Source of the DNA: DYFT01 sp041695085
Lineage (GTDB): Bacteria; Bacteroidota; Ignavibacteria; UBA10030
Reading direction: 5' to 3'
Assembly (NCBI GenBank): GCA_041695085.1
Contig: JBGFRO010000023.1
Location: 87,091-151,090 of the forward strand
DNA length: 64,000 nucleotides
Positions 5,467 to 13,800 of the stretch are shown piece by piece. Below the pieces are notes generated by a model. It saw only the letters and a list, made by a program, of their open reading frames with translations, was not told the origin of the DNA and did not search any database. A program made the translations under genes and the position numbers. Position 1 is the first letter of the stretch; each line of letters begins with the position of its first letter.

Positions 5467-8463
5467 GTGATAGGGAGCGTTGAAATACATCCGGTCCTGC
5501 GCCGGATTTTTTTTCTCTGTTTGATTCTCTTCGTGAATGGCCTCCTCATTGCACGTCAGGCCGTACATGTTCAGCCGAGCGCGGGAGGTCGTTTGGAAAC
5601 TTCGCCGGGCAAACTCGTCACCGTCAGTTTCCGTGTGACGAATACCTCGAATAAATCGTGGTCGCTCGAACCTGTCGTAACGCTCCCGCGCGGATGGCGA
5701 TCACTCGCATCCGAACCCCCCTTCACGCTGTCTCCTTCACAATCGGTCGTCAAGCTCATCAACATGAATATTCCTTCCACCTCTCCCGCTGGTTCGTTTG
5801 TTGTGACCTTTGCTGTGAAGGATCGGTCGTCAGGAGAGCAACTCTCGGAAGCGAAAGTCATTCTAGTCGTTACGGCAGTCCGGCAGGTGGAAATTCGGTT
5901 ACTCGAAGCGCCGCGGTTTGTCGTTGCAGGGGAAGAATATCTCACAACGTTTCTCATCACCAATCGCGGGAACGTCGCCTACACGGTTCGATTCGCAGCG
6001 CGCAGTGGAGCGGGATTTCGCACGAGGCTTGACTCATCGGCCTTCCATCTTGAGGCGAGGGAGTCGCGTCCGCTCACAGTGGCGGTTCGTACTGATTCTG
6101 ACATGCAGGAAAAGATTCTGGATTTGATTGAAATCCTGTGTGAACTGGCGGGAGACAGCATGGCGGTAGCTCGAGCGACAAGCGCTGTGGAGGTGATCCC
6201 TCGACGCGCGAGATCGGAGAGTCCCTATTTTGAATATCCGCTCCTTACGCGACTGAGAGCTGTGCAGGAAGGGGGCGTGTATGGATCGCAACTCGAGCTT
6301 TCGGGGATGAGCCGGCTTTTCGAATCAGGCAAGGAACAACTCGAGGTTCTGGTCCGCACGCCCGACATTCAGGCGAGGTCGATTCTCGGACTGCGCGATG
6401 AGTACCGCTTGACGTTACGCGGCGAGGGGTATGAAATCTATGCCGGCGACCGAAGCTTCCATCTTTCTCCTCTCACCGAATTTGGGCGATATGCATTTGG
6501 TGTGGGCGGGACGATAGACTTCGGAACGCTTTCAGGTGGGGGATTCTATAATGAAACGCGTTTCATACGGCCTACTCACAAAGAGCTGGGAGCATTCTTG
6601 AACTACAAGGCGCGAAGCGTTGGCCTCTTCGGTCTTCAATACCTTCGTCGGAACGATGAAGGATGGAGTGATATCCTCACACTCCGAGGGCGATCATCAC
6701 CCACCTCGTTGACCGACATCGATGTAGAATATGGAACATCCTCCAGCTCCGGCATCACCGACAATGCCTTCTCCCTGCGCGTGAGCGGAAGGGAACCATG
6801 GCTTGCGTACGATGCACGCTACGTGGATGCCGGGACGAACTATCGCGGATACTACCGTGATGTGCGGTTCAAGACGCTGGCCCTCGGCGTCTTTCCGTGG
6901 CAACAGCTGCGCATCGAAGCCTACCTTCGTGATGAGGAGAGGAATCGGCAGAGAGATACGTCGCTGACCTTCGCTCCAAAAGACCTCTTCGCACAGTTCG
7001 GTGTTGCATACGCAGATCTCATCTCGCTCTCGTATCGATTCGGGCGGCAAAAAGACGAATTGCTTGTTTCACAATTTGATTTGATCGAAGAAGCGGTACA
7101 AGCGCGTGGCGGATTCAGCAGCGCATCGTTCGCATGGATCCTCAGTACGGAGTTCGGTGAACAGCGCAACGAGCTGGTTGGAAAGAAGAATCCGTTTCGA
7201 CGCTACTCACTGTTCACCAATCTTCGTCTCTCGGACGATGTGAACGTGAACGCTACCTTCGAGTATTCCAAAGACCGGAACATCTTCTCGGACGAAACAC
7301 AGGAGCGCTTGTCGCTCAGCCTCAGTAGCTGGATGATGTTGACGGCAAACACACAAGTGTCGGCGACATTTTTCACAAGTCGAACGATGGCGGCACTTGT
7401 GCAGACGTATCGATTGATCGACGTTTCGATTGAGCACGCGTTTCCGTGGGGGCACCGGTTGGCTGTGCGCGCACGACAGCACCGTTTCACGCCCGTTACG
7501 GTTGGTGGAGATCTCGCTTCGATGATCGAATACACGGTACCGCTGGGTGTGCCGCTCGCGCGTGTGCGTACATCGGCATCCTTGAGCGGAACCGTCCTTG
7601 ATGCGGCCACAGGGAGGGGCATACCGAATGTTCTGGTGATCGTAGGTGCAAAGGTTACTGCAACGGATCGGGAGGGAAGGTACCGCATTCCTTCGCTCAA
7701 GCCCGATACCTACTTCTTGCATATCGACAAAGCGACCATCGGGCTCGACAAGATACCGGTCCAGCAGCTTCCCGGGGAAATCATCTTGCGCGGGGGCGAA
7801 GACGCCACGTTTGACATTGCAGTGACGCACGGTGGAACGATTGCGGGCACGATTCGTCTGATGGCGTTTCCGGAGGATCAGCCCGATACCGGCCGCGTGA
7901 GCTATATCGAGAAGGGTGGCCACGCCGGAGCGGTCATCGAATTGACGAACGGCCTTGAGTTGCAGCGCCGGTTGAGTGATGCCCGTGGCAATTTCCGGTT
8001 CACCGACGTTCGCCCCGGAGAGTGGAAAGTGAGAATTGTCGAGGGAAACCTTCCCGAGTATCACTTCTTGGAGAAAGACGCGCACGATCTTGTGATGAAG
8101 GCCGGAGAGAGGATTGAAGTGGAATTTCGCGTCCTGCCGCGACGTCGGCGTATCCAGATACTTCAGGAAGGAAAAGTCCTCCAAGAAATAAAGCCCGATC
8201 AATCGGGGGCTCAGGACTCGTGGCAGAATAAGCGCTGTGAAATCGTTCAAGAGGGAAATATCTTTGCGATCCATGTTTTCGAATGGACCTCCGATCGTGA
8301 TGCACGTGCGGCCATGCAGCCGCTTCAGCGAAAGTTCTCAGGCGAAATTCTCATCCGACGCATCACACCGACTCGTTTCGTCCTCGTTCTACCGTCCCTC
8401 CCCACGCGTGCGGCGGCAGAGCAGCTCTGCAACCTCCTCGCCCAAATGCGCCAAATGCGTTAG
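5467..8463 (+). CDS. Usher-like outer-membrane protein with Ig-like, beta-barrel, carboxypeptidase-regulatory-like and SPOR-like regions
   Basis: A 998-residue protein from GTG 5467, 8 bp after the chaperone-like gene. A hydrophobic leader (IFFLCLILFVNGLLI) is followed by two Ig-like regions of the NPCBM/CARDB type (LVTVSFRVTNTSNKSW near 47; YLTTFLITNRGNVAYTV near 160). A long stretch (about 270-690) of alternating amphipathic, aromatic-rich strands is typical of an outer-membrane barrel. Then comes SASLSGTVLDAATGRGIPNV with TDREGRYRIPSLKPDTYFL, a carboxypeptidase-regulatory-like domain such as sits at the end of usher proteins. A second such domain follows (DARGNFRFTDVRPGEWKV). The last 80 residues (IFAIHVFEWTSDRDA ... 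RFVLVLPSLPTRAAAEQL) resemble a SPOR fold. It is inferred to export or anchor the small subunits; the barrel sequence does not obviously match classical FimD. Confidence 0.7.
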   Translation: MIGSVEIHPVLRRIFFLCLILFVNGLLIARQAVHVQPSAGGRLETSPGKLVTVSFRVTNTSNKSWSLEPVVTLPRGWRSLASEPPFTLSPSQSVVKLINMNIPSTSPAGSFVVTFAVKDRSSGEQLSEAKVILVVTAVRQVEIRLLEAPRFVVAGEEYLTTFLITNRGNVAYTVRFAARSGAGFRTRLDSSAFHLEARESRPLTVAVRTDSDMQEKILDLIEILCELAGDSMAVARATSAVEVIPRRARSESPYFEYPLLTRLRAVQEGGVYGSQLELSGMSRLFESGKEQLEVLVRTPDIQARSILGLRDEYRLTLRGEGYEIYAGDRSFHLSPLTEFGRYAFGVGGTIDFGTLSGGGFYNETRFIRPTHKELGAFLNYKARSVGLFGLQYLRRNDEGWSDILTLRGRSSPTSLTDIDVEYGTSSSSGITDNAFSLRVSGREPWLAYDARYVDAGTNYRGYYRDVRFKTLALGVFPWQQLRIEAYLRDEERNRQRDTSLTFAPKDLFAQFGVAYADLISLSYRFGRQKDELLVSQFDLIEEAVQARGGFSSASFAWILSTEFGEQRNELVGKKNPFRRYSLFTNLRLSDDVNVNATFEYSKDRNIFSDETQERLSLSLSSWMMLTANTQVSATFFTSRTMAALVQTYRLIDVSIEHAFPWGHRLAVRARQHRFTPVTVGGDLASMIEYTVPLGVPLARVRTSASLSGTVLDAATGRGIPNVLVIVGAKVTATDREGRYRIPSLKPDTYFLHIDKATIGLDKIPVQQLPGEIILRGGEDATFDIAVTHGGTIAGTIRLMAFPEDQPDTGRVSYIEKGGHAGAVIELTNGLELQRRLSDARGNFRFTDVRPGEWKVRIVEGNLPEYHFLEKDAHDLVMKAGERIEVEFRVLPRRRRIQILQEGKVLQEIKPDQSGAQDSWQNKRCEIVQEGNIFAIHVFEWTSDRDARAAMQPLQRKFSGEILIRRITPTRFVLVLPSLPTRAAAEQLCNLLAQMRQMR
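5489..5514 (+). terminator. Terminator-like hairpin inside the start of the usher-like gene
   Basis: ATCCGG (5489-5494) and CCGGAT (5502-5507) form a 6-bp stem around a 7-base loop, directly followed by a run of T to 5514. This is the form of a weak intrinsic terminator. It lies in the signal-peptide region of the 5467 gene, 31-56 bp after the chaperone-like stop codon. It could attenuate transcription into the usher-like gene. Chance occurrence is possible because the bases also encode the leader peptide. Confidence 0.35.
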
Positions 8464-8599
8464 ACGTTCACTGTTTCTTCTTCCGTAAGCGCTCCAACGC
8501 GCACCCCAACAAGCATTCTCCCGCCAATCATTCTCTTATCGTAGAGAGAACTCCTTCAGCGATGAAATCTGTAGAAATTACAACGCGCGGACTGTCTCC

Positions 8600-8702
8600 A
8601 AATGAATCACACATCAACTGCATTGCAAATGCCCTGTAACCATTGCACTTCTTCGTTGTTTGCAAAAGGAGAGTTGATGTGTATGCGTGGCATGCTGTTT
8701 GA
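8600..8702 (+). promoter_or_regulatory. Candidate sigma-54 control region upstream of the second subunit block
   Basis: A -24/-12-like element, TGGCATG (8688-8694), four bases, TTGA (8699-8702), lies 85 bp before the ATG at 8787. Upstream are AAATGAATCAC (8600-8610, identical to 2248-2258), an 11-bp inverted repeat ACACATCAACT (8609-8619) / AGTTGATGTGT (8672-8682), and nested TTGCAAA / TTTGCAA arms (8623-8629, 8659-8665). GCATT-GCA-AATGC (8620-8632) is also a dyad. The rest of the 323-bp gap (8464-8786) shows no gene. The -12 half deviates from consensus (GA for GC), so the promoter call is tentative. Confidence 0.42.
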
Positions 8703-8786
8703 GAGATTGTACGAAAGAGGCTTTGATGAGCCCTCTTAAACTAAAACTTGACTCTCATCATTTGATTTGCTTATTTCGTGCCATCA

Positions 8787-9278
8787 ATGAGACCCCCCGC
8801 CACCACATCGACTCTCATTTTTCTTCTCCTCCTTCCCTTGCTGACCTACGCCCAACGGGGTGCAAGCGTTCAGCAAATCGTTACCATTGAAGTAAAACCG
8901 ATCGCGAAGCTCGCCGTTTCAGGAGATCCTGCGGCGATGGTTGTTACCGATGCAGATGCAGGATCGGAACCGGTCATGGTCACCGATGAACGGACACGTT
9001 ACAGCATGGTGACGAACCTCGACGCGATGAAGATCGTTGCATCCATCGACCGCCCGATGCCGCGTGGAACGCGGTTAATGGTGGCCTTGGGGACATCGAC
9101 CGGTGTGAGCTCCGGCCTCGTGGATATCTCAACTGCATCCTCGCCCGTGACGGTGGTCGCAGGGATCGGTCGTGGCAGCGATGTCAACCAACCGATACGT
9201 TACGCGTTTGCCGCCGACGCAACCGTTGGACAGCTTGCCGCAGAATCGCGGACGATCACGTTGACATTAACCGAGTGA
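8787..9278 (+). CDS. Small secreted subunit-like protein, paralogue of the 2409 gene
   Basis: A 163-residue protein from ATG 8787; a GTG three codons earlier at 8778 is possible. The signal peptide is TLIFLLLLPLLTYAQ. The mature part starts with VQQIVTIEVKPIAKLAVSGD and ends with RTITLTLTE. It aligns along its length with the 2409 product: AVSGDPAAMVVTDADAGSEP against SGNPGALTINNGTAGTDAL, then STGVSSGLVDIS against STKGTSAGTVDIS, and VVAGIGRGSDVNQPIRY against VVTGIGMGADANQTIGY. It begins a second two-gene block with its own predicted promoter. No chaperone or usher gene follows, so it may use those of the first cluster. Confidence 0.82.
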   Translation: MRPPATTSTLIFLLLLPLLTYAQRGASVQQIVTIEVKPIAKLAVSGDPAAMVVTDADAGSEPVMVTDERTRYSMVTNLDAMKIVASIDRPMPRGTRLMVALGTSTGVSSGLVDISTASSPVTVVAGIGRGSDVNQPIRYAFAADATVGQLAAESRTITLTLTE

Positions 9279-9285
9279 TTCTCGT

Positions 9286-9645
9286 ATGCGCTGCTTTCTT
9301 CATACCATGTGCCTGTTCATAGGAGTGTTCGTTGCACTTCCAAGCGACGCCGCGGCACAGGCGAAAAGTTCCGCGACGCAACGCGTGACCTTTGCAGTCT
9401 ACCGAATTTCTCCCCAGCACGCTGGCGCCATCGAACACGCATCCGACAACAAGAAAGTAACCGTTTCAGCAAACGAGTCTTCTGCTGTAGAACTTCATCA
9501 AACTGCTTCATCCACTTCCTTGATGGAATCGCATTCCATCCTCCCGATTCGCCGCTCCACTCTCAAACATGCTGTAACTTCCGCATCGATCTTCTCACGT
9601 CCGAACAAATCGTCCTCGTGGATGGTCATCACCATCACCGAGTAA
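9286..9645 (+). CDS. Shortened secreted subunit-like protein
   Basis: A 119-residue protein starting 7 bp after the preceding stop. It has a signal peptide (MRCFLHTMCLFIGVFVALPSDAAAQ). The mature part keeps the family N-terminal strand (TQRVTFAVYRIS), the central DNKKVTVSANESSAVEL (compare DNKKITVASNNATPRFEL in the 2983 product) and a short terminal strand MVITITE. It is about 50 residues shorter than its relatives: most of the region between the first strand and the DNKK motif, and the IRYTA strand, are missing or unrecognisable. It may be a minimal subunit, or a gene decaying after an internal deletion while staying in frame. Confidence 0.6.
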   Translation: MRCFLHTMCLFIGVFVALPSDAAAQAKSSATQRVTFAVYRISPQHAGAIEHASDNKKVTVSANESSAVELHQTASSTSLMESHSILPIRRSTLKHAVTSASIFSRPNKSSSWMVITITE

Positions 9646-9687
9646 CGCGCTTCACTCCATCCTGAAATCTTTCGCGAAGAGGGGAGG

Positions 9688-9779
9688 TCATCTCGTTAGA
9701 ATTTCTTTCCTCCTAAGCCCTGTTCACTTTGAGCGCCCGGAATAAAGTCGAAGTCATCTCGTTAGAATTTCTTTCCTCC
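9688..9779. repeat. Pair of identical 27-bp direct repeats in a gene-free gap
   Basis: The same 27 bases, beginning GTCATCTCGTTAGAATTTC, occur at 9688-9714 and 9753-9779, 65 bp apart from start to start. They lie in the 346-bp gap 9646-9991, which holds no gene. The repeats could be protein-binding sites or the scar of a small duplication. Confidence 0.8.
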
Positions 9780-9820
9780 CCCCTCGTTCGCAAATATGTG
9801 CTCGCAAAGTTCCATTTCGT

Positions 9821-9877
9821 CTACGGTGTAAACCGTAGAGTGCTCCGTACGACACCGTAATTTTAGAATTACGGTGT
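9821..9877. promoter_or_regulatory. Two palindromes sharing TACGGTGTA upstream of the receiver-protein genes
   Basis: CTACGG-TGTAAA-CCGTAG (9821-9838) and a perfect 11-bp stem ACACCGTAATT (9852-9862) / AATTACGGTGT (9867-9877) with loop TTAG. TACGGTGTA occurs in both. They lie 115-170 bp upstream of the ATG at 9992 and have no T-run, so they look more like operators or an RNA structure than a terminator. Function is inferred. Confidence 0.45.
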
Positions 9878-9991
9878 AGAGATGATACCCTCTTCCCTCG
9901 TTTTCTCTGATTTTTGAACCGTCTACACAGGGGAACTTCAACCGTTCCTTTCCTTGGGGGTTCACCAAATTTCCTTGTACTGGAGGTTACG

Positions 9992-10459
9992 ATGCACACG
10001 ATCCGGGTGTTGATCGCGGACGATCACGGCGATTTCCGCAAAGTCGTTCATTCATTTCTCGATTCGCTGCCGAACGTCACGGTGGTCGGTGAAGCGGTCG
10101 ATGGAGAAGATGTCATCAAAAAAACAGAGCATCTCGATCCCGATCTCGTCTTGATGGACATCTCGATGCCGCATCGGAATGGACTTGATGCCGCGCGCAT
10201 CATCAAGGACAGATGGCCGACGAAGAAAGTGGTAATTACGACGATGAGCGAGGACCCCGTTTATCGTATGCGTGCGAGAGAGGTGCGTGCCGATGATTTC
10301 ATTCTCAAGTCCTCCATGAAACCGGAACTTGAAGCTGCGTTGCGTCGATGGGCGTCAGATGATGCTCCGACCCGATCAACGCACTCCGGAGCTACGAATG
10401 TGACATTCACACCAATATCCAAACACTCACCGAAAGGAGTACCGCCATGCAAACCATAA
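9992..10459 (+). CDS. Receiver-only response regulator (REC domain, no output domain)
   Basis: A 155-residue protein. The ATG at 9992 has TGGAGG (9981-9986) ahead of it. The receiver domain is of the NarL/FixJ style: VLIADDH with D10-D11, phospho-acceptor D56 in LVLMDISMP, T/S in VVITTMS near 83 and a K in DDFILKSSM near 106. The last 35 residues are low-complexity and carry no helix-turn-helix. It overlaps the next, paralogous receiver gene by 13 bp. With no DNA-binding domain it would act through protein contacts or as a phosphate relay. It directly precedes the giant repeat-protein gene, suggesting a role in that system's control, but this rests on position only. Confidence 0.88.
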   Translation: MHTIRVLIADDHGDFRKVVHSFLDSLPNVTVVGEAVDGEDVIKKTEHLDPDLVLMDISMPHRNGLDAARIIKDRWPTKKVVITTMSEDPVYRMRAREVRADDFILKSSMKPELEAALRRWASDDAPTRSTHSGATNVTFTPISKHSPKGVPPCKP

Positions 10460-10851
10460 AAGTCTTGATCGCGGATGATCACGAAGGATTTCGTCGTTCC
10501 CTTCGCGCGTTTCTGAACGCTCAAACGGGCGTCGAGATCGTAGGCGAAGCGGCCGATGGGGTGGAGGTCGTAGAGAAGGCCGAAAGTCTCCGACCCGACC
10601 TCGTTTTGATGGATCTCGACATGCCGCGGCGTGATGGATTCGAAGCCACTCGATGCATCAAAGCTACCGGGCCGGACACGAAAGTGGTGATTCTCTCGAT
10701 TCACGGCGGCGATGTATATCGCCGGATGGCCTGGAAATACTCGGCAGACGGATTTATCGACAAGAGCTCAATGAAGCACGCGCTGATTTCGCTGTTGGGT
10801 GCTGCAGCTGCCGCACATCAACCGATCTCATCACAAGTCACGGCAGCGTAG
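10447..10851 (+). CDS. Receiver-only response regulator, paralogue of the preceding gene
   Basis: A 134-residue single REC domain: VLIADDHEGF with D10-D11, phospho-acceptor D56 in LVLMDLDMPRRDG, S in VVILSIHGG and the lysine in DGFIDKSSM. AAAGGAG (10433-10439) lies 7 bases before the ATG, inside the end of the preceding gene, so the pair is translationally coupled. It is about half identical to its neighbour by eye. No output domain is present, although its closest style (VLIADDH) belongs to NarL-type regulators that normally carry a LuxR helix-turn-helix. The giant gene starts 34 bp downstream of its stop, so all three may be co-transcribed. Confidence 0.88.
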   Translation: MQTIKVLIADDHEGFRRSLRAFLNAQTGVEIVGEAADGVEVVEKAESLRPDLVLMDLDMPRRDGFEATRCIKATGPDTKVVILSIHGGDVYRRMAWKYSADGFIDKSSMKHALISLLGAAAAAHQPISSQVTAA

Positions 10852-10885
10852 ATCATAACCGAACGAGCCTCCGACGATTCGGACC

Positions 10886-13800
10886 GTGGCCCGATTTCTT
10901 GACATAGTGCCCCTGTTTACGCGCATCGCAGCCGTGCGACGAGTGCTTCTTGTTCTGTTAGCGCTCGCCGGCATCAGCCTGCTCGCGCATGCCGATTCGT
11001 ACCAAAGTCGGCAAACCGGCGTGTGGAGCGCGAAGACGACATGGGTGACCACGACGAACCTGAGTGGTACGATCACCGTCTCGACCGCCACTCCCACGGT
11101 GACCGGGAGTGGTACGGCCTTTTTGACTGAGTATCAGGTCGGTGATCTTGTCATTCGCAATAACGCTGCGTTCACGGTTATCGGTACAATCGCAAGCATC
11201 GAAAGCAACACTCAGCTTACGCTGACGGCAAATTCTTCGATCAGCGCAAGTGGCATCACATATCGCCGCGGTCGTGTGCCCGGATCGGCTGACGATGTCA
11301 CCGTCACCGGCACCAATGTCACCGTCACGCTCGATGCGAATGTCGCTGTGAACAGCCTCTCCGTGACGCATTTGGGCGGAAACAACACAACAACGACCTT
11401 CGATGTCAGCTCTCTCACCCTCAATGTGACCGGCAATGTGTCGGTGGCAGGCGGGTCCGGGAATAGATTCGGTCGGCTCCAGGTGGGTGGCGGCGCGCTG
11501 ACAATCGGGGGAAATTTGAGTATTGCGAATGCGAACGCCACGTTTGATCTCGGAGCAGGTTCCAATAGCACCCTCAACATTGCCGGATCGATGACGAATA
11601 GCGGGACATTCACGCCCGGCACCTCCAGCACCGTCAATTTCAACGGTACTTCCGCACAGACACTTCCCATCACTGGCTTTACGTATGCAAACATTCGGCT
11701 GAATAACGCCGCCGGAGTAACCTTAGGTGGGGCAATTACGGCGACGAACGTAACCGGCGATATCCGCGTTCAGTCTGGCATTTTCAGCAACAACGGCAAT
11801 GGCATCGCTGGCAACGCAGCAAAAACATTCGAGGTTGCCAATGGAGCAATATTCCAAGTAACGGGAACCAGCGCCTTCCCATCGAATTTCACAGTCTCGC
11901 TCGGAAGCTCGAGCAACGTTGAATACACCGGAACAACGCAAACGGTTTCAGCGCAAACGTACGGAAACCTCCTGCTGAGCGGAAGCGGGACAAAGTCATC
12001 AACAGCTTCGGTGACCGTCGTCGGTACGTTGACACAGTCAAGCTCCGGCACCTTCAGTTTGGGCGCGAGTCTCACCGTAAACAAGGTCAACATTACTGCC
12101 GGAACGCTTCAAGATAACGGAAATACGATCACCGTTACTGGCACCGGTGCCAATACCTGGGTGATGTCAGGAACATTTACGACGTCGGGCACCACCATCT
12201 TCACCGGCTCTGCGCCGGAGATCGGCAGCTCTAACTTTGCGACACTTCAGATCGACATTGGTGCCGCTAATACGGCGATTGCTACTGGCGCCTTATCGAT
12301 GACCAACTTCACGCTGACGAGCGGAACGTTCAATCCGGGAGCGTTCAGCCACACGATCAGCACGAATTTCACACTGGCGACCGGCACGCGGTTGCTGGTG
12401 ACACAAACAACCTTTGGCGGCAACTACAGCAAGAATCCGACAACGGTGAGTGGCGGAAGCACGGTCGAGTATCAAGCCACAGGCTCCACCATTGCAAACT
12501 TCACTTATTCCAATCTCACAATCAGTGGCACGGTGACAGGCGCTTCTACAGCGACGGTCGGTGGAGTTTTCAACGTTACCGGCTCCTTCACCCCATCGGG
12601 CGGTACGATCACCTTCACGGATGGTGCGTCGATCACGAATTCCGGTACCGCCACATTCTCCAGTCTGACGATCGATAACGGCGCCACGGTGACAACCTCC
12701 AGCTCCTTCGGTGTACTTGGGACCCTTTCGGTTGGAACAGGAGGAAACTTTACCCCCTCCGGATCCAGTACCGTAACGGTCAACGGCGGAACGATTACCA
12801 ACGCTGGAACGCTCTCTTTCCAAAACCTCACCCTTTCCGCTACCGTCACAGCGAACACGAGCTACGCTGTCAATGGTGCATTGAGCGTAAGCGGGACGCT
12901 CAATGCGACTGTCGGTACGGTGACACTCGGCAACCTCTCCACCTTCACCATCACAAGCGGCAGCGTCTCCTTCTTTGGTCTGGCGATCTCAGGATCGACG
13001 ACGGCAAATCAGTCGTACGAAGTGAAAGGTGCGTTGACCGTGACAGTCTCCGGCGTTCTGAATCCGACAAGCGGAACGGTAACGGTCAACGGCGGCTCCA
13101 TCTCTAACAGTGGCACTCTCTCGTTCCAGAACTTGACGACAGCCGGCACGGTGACGATGAATACGAGCTTCACGGTGAAAGGTTCCTTTACCAATAATGG
13201 AACTATCAATCAAACGAGCGGCGTGCTAACGATGAGTGGCGGCTCGTCCATCGGCGGAACCGGCGGCCTGACGCTGCACAGTCTGACGATCGCAGGTGCA
13301 ACGACGGGGACGGGAAATTTCACCGTCAACAACGTTTTGACCCTGAATGCAAACCTGGCGATGGGGAGCAACGTTTTGACGATGGGACCGAGCGCAACGA
13401 CGAGCGGACTGTTCGATGTGACGGGAAGTGTGCAGCGTACGTCATTCGCGCTCGCGACCGAGTACACGTTCGGAAGCGCTTATACGACGCTTCAGTTTGC
13501 CTCAGCCACAACGCTCCCCACCTCCGTCATCGTCAACACGACTGTCGGAAGCGCCCCTTCAGGCAAATCGGATGCGATCAATCGGTATTATCAGATCACC
13601 GAAACAGGCGGAACAGGCTACAGCGCAACCTTACGGCTCCGCTACAAAACCGGAGAATTGAACGGCAATACCGAGACAACGCTCGAACTGTGGCGTGATA
13701 TCGGTTCCGGCTATGCCAACTTCGGTCGAAGCGACATCAATACGTCCGATAAATGGGTCCAACGCACAAACATCTCTGCCCTCAACGCGGGATGGACGCT

